In this document: in pieces, positions 8,646-16,862 of the stretch
Layout: the number at the start of each line of letters is the position of its first letter
Position numbering within the stretch: the stretch's first letter is position 1
Assembly: GCF_001685355.1 (NCBI RefSeq)
Contig: NZ_CP016438.1
Location: 186,001 to 250,000 of the forward strand
Length of the DNA: 64,000 nt
Origin: Streptomyces lincolnensis
GTDB lineage: Bacteria; Actinomycetota; Actinomycetes; Streptomycetales; Streptomycetaceae
Reading direction: 5' to 3'
Position numbers and translations under genes: made by a program
Notes under the pieces: model-generated
Seen by the model: only the letters and a program-made list of their open reading frames with translations
Told to the model about the DNA's origin: nothing
Databases searched by the model: none

Positions 8646-8672
8646 CCGTGTCCTGCCGTGTCCTGCCGTGTC
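8646..8672 (+). repeat. Short tandem repeat, 10-bp unit
   Basis: The unit CCGTGTCCTG occurs twice in full (8646-8655 and 8656-8665) and a third time in part (8666-8672). It lies 18 bases after the toxin stop and outside any gene. Confidence 0.6.
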
Positions 8673-8777
8673 AGGATTCCGGGTCGTCAGCGAGTGGCGG
8701 TCGACTCAGCAGGGCCGTCACGGCGACGGGATCGGGGAGTGACCTGAGTCAGAGGTTCCCTTCCTGTCCCGGCAACA

Positions 8778-8903
8778 ATGAACCCTGTGGACCATCTGCT
8801 GCACCTCGACCGCACGCTCGATGAGCTGGACCTGCCTCGTTGGGCGCCTCCTGGCTCTGACGCGACCCGTTTGGTGCGGGAAGTGATCAGAATCCGCCCC
8901 TAG
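8778..8903 (+). pseudogene. Truncated CdiI-like contact-dependent-inhibition immunity gene
   Basis: A 41-codon frame from ATG 8778 to TAG 8901 reads DHLLHLDRTLDELDLPRW and SDATRLVREVIRIRP. From memory this matches the N-terminus of actinomycete proteins named contact-dependent growth inhibition system immunity protein, which continue for a further 50 or so residues. The stop arrives about halfway, so it is probably truncated. The next gene begins 33 bases on. Confidence 0.5.
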
Positions 8904-8936
8904 GTCAACGAAAAGAAACAAGGGCAGGAGGTGACC

Positions 8937-9362
8937 GTGGTATTTGCGAAAGACTTCTTCGACGAGGTCCGCTCGGCCTGTGCCTCCGCCGCAGCTGCCC
9001 TGGGACTGACCGGTCCCCAGGAGAGCCAACGGGTTATGTCACGCGCCGACTACAAGGGTGCCGGTGTCGAGTACCGGGTCCGCCTTGATGAGTCGGACGC
9101 AACCGTGGAGTGCAGCGTCAAGATCGAAACGGACACCGTCAGGCTCACCGTGGGCCTCGAAGAGCTGGCCATCGCCGCCGGAGTCGTGGAGAAACGTGGT
9201 GGCCTCTCCTACAGTGCCCGCAACCTCAAGCAGTTGAGGAAATCTCTCCACGGGCAGGCCGGCTACCTCCAGCGGGTGCATCCATTCCTCGCTGACGCTG
9301 ACGCTGCCGAACAGCTCATGCGCCAAGCCGGCGCTCGCGAGTGGAACAAGGATGCGCCATGA
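8937..9362 (+). CDS. Hypothetical 141-residue protein
   Basis: I do not recognise this protein. It has no membrane segment. It reads as beta-rich in the middle (VEYRVRLDESDATVECSVKI, DTVRLTVGLEELAIAAG) with a helical C-terminus (NLKQLRKSLHGQAGYLQRV), and the acidic-then-basic profile suggests a soluble domain. The start is GTG 8937, because a perfect AGGAGG (8926-8931) sits five bases upstream; the in-frame GTG at 8931 overlaps that site. It follows the broken CdiI-like gene, so an immunity or effector role is possible but not shown. Confidence 0.65.
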   Translation: MVFAKDFFDEVRSACASAAAALGLTGPQESQRVMSRADYKGAGVEYRVRLDESDATVECSVKIETDTVRLTVGLEELAIAAGVVEKRGGLSYSARNLKQLRKSLHGQAGYLQRVHPFLADADAAEQLMRQAGAREWNKDAP

Positions 9363-9907
9363 TCCAACACCCCCACCCCCCAACACCATCGCACCGCCAG
9401 CCAGCACACCACCCACGCCACGGGCTGCCCTTCGGACGTGGTCCCCAGGTGCGGGTACTGCGCTTCGTGCCCGGCATCCAGAACGCAAATCCTCCCCCAC
9501 CTGCCGTGCTTAACCGGACACGATCGACTCAGCACGTCGAGTCTGTGTCTCGGACCGCTCGGTCCCGCTCCTGGAAACGCCGGAGCATGGGGGGCAACTC
9601 CTGCGCCATGAAGGCCCCCAGCTCGTCGATCTCTTGCTTGAGGCGCTGACCTCGGGGCCCGACATCACGGCGTGCAGGGCCGTCTCGGTCTCCCTCGCGG
9701 AGCCAGCTGCGAACCTCTCGCCCGCGCCCGGCTGCTCACTGTGGGCGCCGACGGCCCTCGCTAGAGGGAACGACACCGGCGCAGTGGCCACTGCAAGTGG
9801 CCTCCTTGACGGTTCCGTGCTCGGCGGGAGCGTCACTCGCAAGACCTCAAGGGATGATGTCGAAAAGCCGCCGGACCTCTCGCCTGCGCCCGCCTAGGGT
9901 CGCGGGC
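9363..9907. other. Intergenic region with a possible gene scrap
   Basis: No complete gene is visible. On the minus strand a frame ending at TGA 9529-9531 reads RLKQEIDELGAFMAQELPPM and RRFQERDRAVRDTDSTC with good codon bias, which looks like the C-terminus of a lost helical protein (about 9529-9660). The rest is C-rich and unremarkable. Confidence 0.35.
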
Positions 9908-10333
9908 ATGTCACAGCAGAACCGCGCCATCATTGAGAGCGCTTGGAAGGCGTTCGCCAGCCACGACGCTGACCGGATCTCCGCGGTCTTCACCGAGGAT
10001 GCCGAGTGGCTGGCGCCTCCGGGGAACGCTACTGCCGTCGCGCTGGAGGGGCCCAGCCATCTGGTCGGCAGGAAGGCGATCGTGCGGTTCCTGGCCGAGG
10101 ACTTTCCCCGCTTCTTCGTCCGTGACGTCACCGTCACCTTCCATGGGCTCTACGTCGACGGCGAGCGGGCGGTCGTGGAGGAAACCATGACGGCGACACT
10201 GGCCAACGGCCGCCGCTACGCCAATGACTACTGCTTCGTCTTCGAACTCCGGGAAGGGTTGATTCACCGGGTCCGCGAGTACATGGACACAGCCCGCGGG
10301 CATCGCATGGTCTCCGGAGAGGTTCCGCAGTAG
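9908..10333 (+). CDS. NTF2-like (SnoaL/ketosteroid-isomerase fold) protein
   Basis: This 141-residue single-domain protein has the NTF2-like fold. An N-terminal helix pair (IIESAWKAFASHDADRISAV) leads to FTEDAEWLAPPG. A conserved GRKAIVRFL helix follows, and then curved-sheet strands (VTVTFHGLYVDGERAVVEE, YCFVFELREGLIHRVREYMD). The fold forms a small hydrophobic pocket used for isomerisation, hydrolysis or binding of small molecules; no catalytic identity can be given. The start is ATG 9908 (MSQQNRAI). The neighbouring MFS gene is convergent, 43 bases away. Confidence 0.8.
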   Translation: MSQQNRAIIESAWKAFASHDADRISAVFTEDAEWLAPPGNATAVALEGPSHLVGRKAIVRFLAEDFPRFFVRDVTVTFHGLYVDGERAVVEETMTATLANGRRYANDYCFVFELREGLIHRVREYMDTARGHRMVSGEVPQ

Positions 10334-10376
10334 TCATCCTCAGCTGTAGGGCACGACCGCGCAGGTGCGTGCCGGT

Positions 10377-11660
10377 TCACGTCTCGGTGGTGGATGCCGC
10401 TGATGCCCGGCGGGGTGGCGTGGTGGCCAGGGGAAGCTCTCTCAGCGTACGGACGGGGGAGCAGAAGACCGGGAGGAAGGCGCCGGCCAGGCAGATCGCG
10501 CCCGCCCAGACTGCCATGCGTACGCCGGCCGCCTGGCCGACGAGGCCACCGAGAGCGGAGCCAATGGACAGGGCGCCGGTGAGCAGGAATCGGAAGGTGG
10601 CGTTCATTCGGCCGAGCAGCGGGTCCGGGGTCAAGTGCTGGCGCAGGGTGACGCCGAGGACGTTGTCGATGCCCGTCTTGGTCATGACCGCGAGCCACCC
10701 GGCACCGGCCACCCACAGCCACGGCCCCTCGCCGATCAGTGCGACGCCAAGTGCGGCGGGTGCGAACCAGAGTCCGGCCAACCCCAGGGTGCGACCGTGG
10801 CCGAGGCGGGTGGCGAAGCGTCGGGCGAGGCCGGCGCCGAGCAGGATGCCAAGGCCGCCCGCCGCCCAGTACGTCCCGAGCGCCCCGGCGGGCAGGCGCA
10901 GTTCGCGGGTGAACAGCACCGGCAGCACGGCGTTGATCATCTGTGCGCCGAGGTTGGTGAGGGTCGCGGTAAGGGCCAGCGCGCGTAGCTCGCGGCTGCC
11001 GAGGACGTGGCGCAGCCCTTCCGCAATATCGGTCCGCAGCCGTCGCCGGTCGGCCGATGTCACAGCAGGAGCGTGTCGTCGGCCGATGCCCGTGAGGCCG
11101 GCGGCGGAGATCAGGTAAGCGATGGCTCCGCCGAGGATCGCGAGGGGAGCCGTGAAGAGCTGGACCAGAAAGCCGCCGGCGCCGCGGCCTGCGATGTTGG
11201 CGCCGGCCATCAGGCTCACGAGGGCGGTGTTCGCCGGCACCAGACGCTCGCGGCCGACCAGTTCGGGCAGGACGCTCTGCGAGCCGACGTCGAAGAACAC
11301 CGTGGCGCAGCCATTCAGCAGCACCACCGCGTACAACTGCGGCAGCGACAGCACGCCCAGCCACCATGCGAGGGGGATCGAGGCGAACAGCACGGAGCGG
11401 ACGGCGTCGGCGACCACCAGCACCCGGCGGCCGGGCAGGCGGTCCACCCAGGCCCCCGCGGGCAGGCCGATGAGGAGGAAGGCGGCGGTGGACAGCGCGG
11501 CCAGCGCACCGGCCTGGCCGGGGCCCGCGCCGAGGGTGGTGACGGCGAGCAGCGGGATCGCCACGTAGCCGACATTGCTGCCGAGGTGGCTGAGGGCGCC
11601 CGCGGTGAAGAGCACGCGGAAGTCGCGCAGCCGCCACGGGGAACGGGGTGCTTCGGACAT
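10377..11660 (-). CDS. Major facilitator superfamily transporter (exporter type)
   Basis: This 427-residue protein has about 12 hydrophobic segments. It begins MSEAPRSPWRLRDFRVLFTA and carries the MFS loop motif between helices 2 and 3 (GAWVDRLPGRRVLVVADAVR). The FRVLFTAGALSHLGSNVGYVAI N-terminal block is typical of the MFS_3-type drug or metabolite exporters of actinomycetes. It probably pumps a small molecule out using the proton gradient; the substrate is unknown. It is divergent from a winged-helix regulator with only 56 bases between the starts, so that regulator probably controls it. Confidence 0.88.
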   Translation of the reverse strand: MSEAPRSPWRLRDFRVLFTAGALSHLGSNVGYVAIPLLAVTTLGAGPGQAGALAALSTAAFLLIGLPAGAWVDRLPGRRVLVVADAVRSVLFASIPLAWWLGVLSLPQLYAVVLLNGCATVFFDVGSQSVLPELVGRERLVPANTALVSLMAGANIAGRGAGGFLVQLFTAPLAILGGAIAYLISAAGLTGIGRRHAPAVTSADRRRLRTDIAEGLRHVLGSRELRALALTATLTNLGAQMINAVLPVLFTRELRLPAGALGTYWAAGGLGILLGAGLARRFATRLGHGRTLGLAGLWFAPAALGVALIGEGPWLWVAGAGWLAVMTKTGIDNVLGVTLRQHLTPDPLLGRMNATFRFLLTGALSIGSALGGLVGQAAGVRMAVWAGAICLAGAFLPVFCSPVRTLRELPLATTPPRRASAASTTET

Positions 11661-11716
11661 GCCCGCTACCGTGCGCGACCACCAACCGCTCCACCTATTG
11701 ATTTATCCTCAGCTAA
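11661..11716. promoter_or_regulatory. Divergent promoter region between MFS gene and regulator
   Basis: A 56-base gap separates the two start codons. Its right half is unusually AT-rich for this genome (ATTGATTTATCCTCAGCTAA at about 11697-11716), which suits overlapping promoters. It includes a small dyad TTTA-8-TAAA. The decamer ATCCTCAGCT recurs just past the other end of the MFS gene (about 10337). The operator assignment is an inference. Confidence 0.4.
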
Positions 11717-12727
11717 ATGATCGAGATCGAACTCGGCTTGGAGGACGTGGCCCGTACCCGCTTCGCGATCTCTCCGTTGTGGGAGGTGGTGGCCAGCGTC
11801 CGGGTACTCAAGGGCGCGGACGAACACGGCCTGCATCGCACCTGGGCCGAACAGGTACGCCCGCGGCTGGCGACGGCGGGCCTCGACCTGAGACCGCTGT
11901 TCGACCTTGTTCCGGTGCCGACGCGCTCGCCCTGGGCCGGCCGCGTTCCGGGGTTCCTCTGCCCGCCGCCCACGACGCCGCTGCCGTCACTGGATGTGGA
12001 GCTGGCCACCGTCCGGGCCACCCCGTCGGCGCTGCTGCACACGACGGCCGAGGTGCCGCCTGCGCGGATGGCGGCGCTGCGCGCCGACCCGGCGGCCGAG
12101 CTCGGGCGACTGGCCGACGTGCTGGAGGCGTACTGGGAGCTGGCTCTGGCACCGTACTGGTCGCGGATCCTCACCTTGCTGGAGGGCGACATCCGCTACC
12201 GCGCCGGCCGCCTGGTCGAAGGCGGCGCCCAGCATCTGTTCGCAGACCTCGACGCACAGGTCACCTGGGCCGCAGGCACCCTGCACCTGGAGCACCGCAC
12301 TGTGCGCGGAGCGCGTCGGCTCGACGGCCGGGGCTTGCTGCTGGTGCCGTCCGCCTTCGTGTGGCCGCGCGTGTTCTCCGTGCTCAACGAGCCATGGCAG
12401 CCCTCGCTGCGCTACCCGCCACGCGCCGTCGGCACGCTATGGCACACGCAGCCCGCGACTGTGTCCGAGGCCCTGGCGGGGGTGTTGGGCCGCTCCCGCG
12501 CGACCCTCCTGACCGAGCTGACCGCCCCCGCCTCGACCACCGACCTCGCCCGCCGCACCGGGCTGACTCCCGGCGGTGTCTCCCAGCACTTGACGGCCCT
12601 GCGCACCGCTGGTCTGGCCAGCGCCCACCGTGCAGGTAGAGAGGTGCTGTATGCACGCACCCGGGCTGGAGAGATCGTCGTGGAAGCCGCAGGCTCAGGA
12701 TCACCACCGTCCACCACCCGAGCGTGA
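11717..12727 (+). CDS. Winged-helix (ArsR-type) transcriptional regulator with DUF5937-like N-terminus
   Basis: The protein has 336 residues. The long N-terminal domain (1-240, starting MIEIELGLEDVARTRFAISP) matches the actinomycete DUF5937 type. The C-terminal 80 residues form an ArsR-like winged helix with recognition helix LARRTGLTPGGVSQHLTALR. The N-terminal domain probably senses a ligand. It is transcribed away from the MFS exporter and is likely to regulate it and itself. A paralogue lies at 59423-60412. After the winged helix the tail is disordered (GSGSPPSTTRA). Confidence 0.82.
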   Translation: MIEIELGLEDVARTRFAISPLWEVVASVRVLKGADEHGLHRTWAEQVRPRLATAGLDLRPLFDLVPVPTRSPWAGRVPGFLCPPPTTPLPSLDVELATVRATPSALLHTTAEVPPARMAALRADPAAELGRLADVLEAYWELALAPYWSRILTLLEGDIRYRAGRLVEGGAQHLFADLDAQVTWAAGTLHLEHRTVRGARRLDGRGLLLVPSAFVWPRVFSVLNEPWQPSLRYPPRAVGTLWHTQPATVSEALAGVLGRSRATLLTELTAPASTTDLARRTGLTPGGVSQHLTALRTAGLASAHRAGREVLYARTRAGEIVVEAAGSGSPPSTTRA

Positions 12728-12756
12728 ACCACTCACCGGCGCGATCGGGCCCCGTG

Positions 12757-12817
12757 GGCCAACTACAACGCTCAGCAGGCCAACTCAAGCCCTGACGGGC
12801 CAACTGAAGCGCTCATC
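12757..12817. repeat. Three direct repeats of about 20 bp, IS21-type terminal repeats suspected
   Basis: GGCCAACT recurs at 12757, 12778 and 12798. Each copy is followed by a related AAxCGCTCA or AAGCxCTxA stretch, so the spacing is 20-21 bases. Multiple terminal direct repeats of about 20 bp are a feature of IS21-family element ends. No istA or istB gene is left here, so this would be a stranded end. They also sit 37 bases from the end of tpg, so iteron-like binding sites are an alternative. Confidence 0.35.
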
Positions 12818-12853
12818 ACAGCGGGAATTCAGTGGTCATGCTTTCGCTCTCAA

Positions 12854-13411
12854 TCAGTAGTCCAAGTCCAGATAATCAATGTCGTTGATTTCCACGTCCG
12901 AAAGTCCCATGGCGCGACCGCCGCCGTCCTGGAAATAGATTTCCTTGAACCCTTCGGCGATGATCCCCCGCATCTGCTGATCGCCGGCACCCGCGTTGCG
13001 GGCGTCGAACAGGCGCTGCGCGTACGCCGGGGGGAGGTGCACGGTCAGGCGCCGGAACCGTCCGTCGTCGGTCGTGCCGACGGGCGCGGTGTAGCCGAAC
13101 CGGGCCCTCGTCTCCACCGTGATCCCGCCCGAGGCCGCGGCCTGCTTCTGCCGGCGCTTGCGCACCTGCGGCTGCCAGCGGGTCCGTACCGCGTCGTCGA
13201 TCTTCGCGGCGACATCGGCACGGGGATGCTTGCGGGCACCACGACGGTAGCGGTTGACGGAGTCCGCGGTAACCCCGAGCTCCCGCGCCACGGCCTTCGC
13301 ACTGCCCAACTGCCGGATCAGGTAGCCGATCTGAGCCTTCAGCGTCTTCGGCGGCTGGCGGGTGAACGCTTCCCGGTCGGCCCGCTCGATCGCATCGTCA
13401 ATCTCGCCCAC
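12854..13411 (-). CDS. tpg: Telomere terminal protein Tpg
   Basis: The 185-residue length matches Streptomyces Tpg (about 184). Tpg is covalently bound to the 5' ends of linear chromosomes and plasmids and primes telomere end-patching. The N-terminal part has a helix-turn-helix (AKAVARELGVTADSVNRYRRG, about 37-57). A basic linker follows (RWQPQVRKRRQKQAA), then the conserved strand region RRLTVHLPPAYAQRLFDARN and an acidic C-terminus ending DYLDLDY. The gene lies three bases after tap, the usual tap-tpg operon order. It appears intact, so this replicon is, or was, linear. Identification rests on length, context and recalled family sequence. Confidence 0.88.
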   Translation of the reverse strand: MGEIDDAIERADREAFTRQPPKTLKAQIGYLIRQLGSAKAVARELGVTADSVNRYRRGARKHPRADVAAKIDDAVRTRWQPQVRKRRQKQAAASGGITVETRARFGYTAPVGTTDDGRFRRLTVHLPPAYAQRLFDARNAGAGDQQMRGIIAEGFKEIYFQDGGGRAMGLSDVEINDIDYLDLDY

Positions 13412-13414
13412 CGG

Positions 13415-15253
13415 CTACTCCCCCTCGTCCAACACGGCGTCGCCGCCCTTGATGTGACGGGCCGGATTCAGCCCCTTCTCCATCAAGTCGACCGCCCACA
13501 GCATCGACTGGACGCCCTCCAGCTTCGCCAGGCCCGGCGTCGGCCCGAGGCGGAACCCGCCGGGCTGCGGCTTGCCGGACGCCGCGTAGGGCAGGAAGTC
13601 CAGCGGGCTCTCCCCCGGCGAGGGATAGACGACGCAGTCGGACAGCACGGCCAGCGGGAACAGGCCGGTCAGCTCCACCATGTTGCGCAGCTTGCGGTGC
13701 ATGTTGACCCGCGCCTTGGAGATGACAGCGGCCCTGATGTCGGGCCGCCAGGTCGGCCGTTCCAGGGCCGGCCACCGCTCACCCTCCTTGTAGGACTTGC
13801 CCTGCGGGCGCTCACGGAGCTTGCCCACGCCGCCCTTGACCGTGGCCTTGATGGCCGCGAGGACGGCGGCCATCGCCGGGTCGGCCTGCTTGTGCTGCTC
13901 CATCGCCGCGAGGAAGGCCCGGCCGTCCAGGTCCCGGGTGACGCCGAGGTCGGCGAGGGTGTCGACGTAGGCGGTCTTGAGCCGGTCGTGCCACGGGTCC
14001 AGGTACGCGCCGGTCTCGCGGCGCAGGTAAGCCTCGATCGGGGCGACGTTGTAGCCGAGTTCCTGGGCGTAGGCGACGGTGTGTGTCTGGTACCAGGCCG
14101 GGCCCGTCGGACGCTCACCGGTCGGCGTGAACGGCGAGGGCAGGCGCGGGTCCAGCTCTACGTGGGAGAGGTCGACCAGCCAGGAGCCGGGGATCTTCGG
14201 GTTGAACTTCGGGCCCACGAAGTGGTCGGGGGCGGACAGGCCGACGACCAGGCGGGCGGCGGCCGCAAGGAACGCGGTGTTCAGGTCCAGGCCCACCGCG
14301 TACGGCAGCACGCACTCCTCATCGGTCAGCAGGTCCACCGGCCGCACCCACTGGTAGGCCTCTTCGTTGAGGAAGCCGCCACTCCAGCCGGAGTTCACGA
14401 CGACGGGGTGTTCGGCGGTGGCCTCCGGCGGTGCCGGGTCCATCGGGTCTGTCCCCAGCGAGCCCGGGTTGTGGCCGGACACCCAGTTCCCGGTCTCCTC
14501 ATCGCGCTCCGGCTTCGTGGGCGGGCGCAGCGCGGTCATCAGCTCCAGCCCGGACACGGCGGTGGAGCCGCGCGGGGTGATGACCCGCTGGGCGTACCGC
14601 TCGCGCCCCTGCGCCTTGCGGTAGATCCGCGCCCACGGGCCGAACCCGCGCTGGGTGAGCTGCCACTTCGCCTTCGCGACCTGCTTGACCACCGGGTGGT
14701 CGGCGGGCAGGCGCAGGGAGCGGCGCTGCTCATGTCCTTCCAGACGCTCAGGGAGGCCGAGCTTCACGGCGGCCGCGGCAGTGACCACGATCAGCGGGTC
14801 GGAGTCCTTGCCGTACCGATTGAACTTCGGCGCACCGAGGCCGGACTCACGCAGCGTCCACTCCACAAGCTCCACCACCGTGCGAGCGGGGCAGTCGAGC
14901 ACGATCCCGTCGACGCCGTACGCGGAGCCGTCACCGTCCAGCACCGCGAGCGGGCCATGCGGGACCCGCGAGCCGACAGCAGGCTGCGCGGGCTTCCTCG
15001 CGGGCGGGCGGCGTGACGATGCCGCCGCGCGGGGTACGGGGCGCTCCAGCTCCGCCGGGGCCTGGGCAGTAGCCTGCGGGTCGTTGGTCTCGGGGGCGGC
15101 CGGGCCAGTGAACGTCTGCGGCACGGCGGCCTGGACGAGTGCGGCAGGGGCGCCGTGGACGGGGTACTTCGCCGCCCAGACCTTCAGGAGCCGCTGGTAC
15201 GCCTCCAGACGCGGCGGCTTCGGCTCGGAGCGGCCGTTCTCGTAGTTCTTCAC
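13415..15253 (-). CDS. tap: Telomere-associated protein Tap, N-terminally truncated
   Basis: Tap binds telomeric single strands and recruits Tpg to the ends. From GTG 15251-15253 the frame gives 612 residues; full-length Tap is roughly 740. The helix-turn-helix that normally sits well inside the protein is cut. Its text LATALKTTTQTVKNYENGR is partly upstream of the only available start, and an in-frame TAG lies at 15317-15319 after 21 sense codons. The first 100 or so residues are therefore missing. The rest looks intact (YAQRVITPRGSTAVSGLEL, KATVKGGVGKLRERPQGKSY, ARVNMHRKLRNMVELTGLFP) and ends three bases before tpg. Function may be lost or supplied by another copy. Confidence 0.85.
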   Translation of the reverse strand: MKNYENGRSEPKPPRLEAYQRLLKVWAAKYPVHGAPAALVQAAVPQTFTGPAAPETNDPQATAQAPAELERPVPRAAASSRRPPARKPAQPAVGSRVPHGPLAVLDGDGSAYGVDGIVLDCPARTVVELVEWTLRESGLGAPKFNRYGKDSDPLIVVTAAAAVKLGLPERLEGHEQRRSLRLPADHPVVKQVAKAKWQLTQRGFGPWARIYRKAQGRERYAQRVITPRGSTAVSGLELMTALRPPTKPERDEETGNWVSGHNPGSLGTDPMDPAPPEATAEHPVVVNSGWSGGFLNEEAYQWVRPVDLLTDEECVLPYAVGLDLNTAFLAAAARLVVGLSAPDHFVGPKFNPKIPGSWLVDLSHVELDPRLPSPFTPTGERPTGPAWYQTHTVAYAQELGYNVAPIEAYLRRETGAYLDPWHDRLKTAYVDTLADLGVTRDLDGRAFLAAMEQHKQADPAMAAVLAAIKATVKGGVGKLRERPQGKSYKEGERWPALERPTWRPDIRAAVISKARVNMHRKLRNMVELTGLFPLAVLSDCVVYPSPGESPLDFLPYAASGKPQPGGFRLGPTPGLAKLEGVQSMLWAVDLMEKGLNPARHIKGGDAVLDEGE

Positions 15254-15319
15254 CGTCTGCGTCGTCGTCTTGAGCGCGGTCGCGAGACGGGCCTCAGGGA
15301 GATGACGTTCTGAGAGCTA

Positions 15320-15681
15320 TTGGTGTCAGGCGCGGCCAAGACGGCCAGCGGCGGCGCGTGCGGGCCTGGCGATGCCTGCGGACCGGTCGCGCTCTGCCCG
15401 CCTGCCACTCTTCCTCCACGACGTCCCGGTCCTCGCCGCGCCGCTGGCCGAGCTGCTCCAGCACAGCCCCTCCACGCCCATGTGGCGCCCCGTCCACGAC
15501 CCTGACAAGCGAGTCCCCTTCGTGGGTCTTCGCGGTTGAGCGGTGTGGCCGACTCTGGCGGCAGGGGTGTCGTCACAGTCGGTGTTCGGTCTGCGGGGTC
15601 CCGGCCCTGGATGCGAAGAGCCCGCAGCCTTGCATGATCATTTCTGTTCTTCACGCAGAACGATCATGCAGGGGTCACGGG
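15320..15681. other. Junction region upstream of tap, with a short coding-like scrap
   Basis: Sequence unrelated to Tap begins at about 15317. On the plus strand ATG 15372 to TGA 15537 gives a 55-residue frame (PLFLHDVPVLAAPLAELLQH, ending KRVPFVGLRG) with good third-position bias, probably the end of another gene. A broken dyad follows: GCATGATC (15632-15639) and GATCATGC (15662-15669), with an inner TTCTG/CAGAA pair, directly before an ISL3-like start. It may be an element end. Confidence 0.35.
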
Positions 15682-15682
15682 C

Positions 15683-15780
15683 TTGAACAACGATACGACG
15701 TTGCTGCTCGACCTGAACGGGGTGGCCGTCCAGCGTGTCGAAGGGGCGCCGCCCCGAGTGGCCCTGGACCCTCGTCCACC
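15683..15780 (+). pseudogene. Possible ISL3-family transposase N-terminal scrap
   Basis: From TTG 15683 the frame reads NNDTTLLLDLNGVAVQRVEG, similar to the LLLDLxGVxVxRVE opening of ISL3-type transposases, then loses similarity within about 30 residues. A dyad just upstream could be the element's left end. A different ISL3 C-terminal scrap lies at 50160-50260. Confidence 0.35.
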
Positions 15781-15839
15781 ATCTCAAGCACCTGCATCCC
15801 CGGCCTGCCGAGTTGGTCCCGAACCCAGGGTGGTCGGCC

Positions 15840-16862
15840 TCAGGAGGCGGGCAGGAGCACCGAAGAGTCCGGTTCCAACTGGGTGCCGAAGCCGCCGACG
15901 ACGGCAAGCCGGTCCAGATCGACGACGGCGATCCGGTTGGTGCCCAGCAGGGACACATACGCCAGGGGCCTGCCGGGGTGCAGTGACACGGCGGCCGGGG
16001 TCCCGTCGAGCTGAAGGGAGCGGACCGGCCGCAGGTCGGTGCTGAACACGGTGAGGGTGCCCGCGACTATGTCCGTCACCAACAGCCGCTCGTCGTCGAG
16101 GGTGTAGACCCGCAGCGGGTCTCCGCCCACCTTCCTGCTCCGCCGCACCTTCATGGAGCGCGCGTCCATGGCGACCAGGGAGGAGCTCTTACGGGCACCG
16201 ACGAACAGCGTCTCCTCGTCCCGGCTCAGACAGCTGCTCTCGGGCAGTTGGCCGGGAGTCACCAGGAGCGGTGGGACGGAGGCGTCGTGGGGGCGCACAA
16301 GGCTCACCGTGTGCGACAACAGGCCGGTGACGTAGGCTCGTTCGCCGTCCCGGCTGAGCGTGAACAGATGGGTCTTCACCCCGTGCGTGGGTACCGCCCT
16401 GGTCGGTGCCTGGTCGGTGGACGGGGCGTCGAAACCGAGCAGTACCGCCTTCTCCTCACTCAGGGCGTACAGCCGGTCGTGGCGGTCGATGCCCATGCCG
16501 TGGATGCGGTTGAACGGCCGGGTGTCGATGGTCCGGGCCAGAGACCGCTCGACGAGGTCGATGACGAAGACCGCGGCGCCGCCCTCGCCGACGACGGAGG
16601 ACATGCGCACTCCATAGTGCCCGACATAGGCGAATCGCCCACGAGAGTCGACGACCATCTCATGCGGATAGTCGGGCAGCCCGACGGTCTGCAGGCGCTG
16701 CCCCGACGCGGCGTCGTAGAAACCGATCGCGTGGCTGCCCTTCTCCACCACCACCAGTACGTCGGCCTCCGCCGCCCGGGGAGCACCGGCAGCCGGCGTG
16801 GTCAGCCCGCTCGCTAACGTTCCGGCGCCCGCCGCCTTGATCACCGTACGACGCGTCACCAC
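15840..16862 (-). CDS. Exported YncE-like beta-propeller protein
   Basis: This 340-residue protein has a Tat-like N-terminus (VTRRTVIKAAGAGTLASGL, then AAGAPRAAEA). Repeated propeller blades follow (VVDSRGRFAYVGHYGVRM, LSRDGERAYVTGLLSHTVSL, LSRDEETLFVGARKSSSLVA, LHPGRPLAYVSLLGTNRIAV). This is the YVTN/YncE or lactonase-like seven-blade pattern. Such proteins bind or hydrolyse small ligands outside the cell, and here the ligand is unknown. It faces a PQQ-type sugar dehydrogenase-like gene across a 650-base gap, another secreted propeller, so the two may serve a common extracellular oxidation role. The start codon is a GTG at the 16862 end. Confidence 0.78.
   Translation of the reverse strand: MVTRRTVIKAAGAGTLASGLTTPAAGAPRAAEADVLVVVEKGSHAIGFYDAASGQRLQTVGLPDYPHEMVVDSRGRFAYVGHYGVRMSSVVGEGGAAVFVIDLVERSLARTIDTRPFNRIHGMGIDRHDRLYALSEEKAVLLGFDAPSTDQAPTRAVPTHGVKTHLFTLSRDGERAYVTGLLSHTVSLVRPHDASVPPLLVTPGQLPESSCLSRDEETLFVGARKSSSLVAMDARSMKVRRSRKVGGDPLRVYTLDDERLLVTDIVAGTLTVFSTDLRPVRSLQLDGTPAAVSLHPGRPLAYVSLLGTNRIAVVDLDRLAVVGGFGTQLEPDSSVLLPAS

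Noticed and set aside
8646..8672. Tandem 10-bp repeat considered as a CRISPR-like or iteron array
   Set aside because: It is too short, has no spacers, and only two and a half units.
13037..15016. A very long plus-strand open frame (659 codons) across tpg/tap
   Set aside because: It is the antisense shadow of tap. High GC3 keeps opposite frames open, its codon positions show no bias, and the minus strand carries recognisable Tap and Tpg text.
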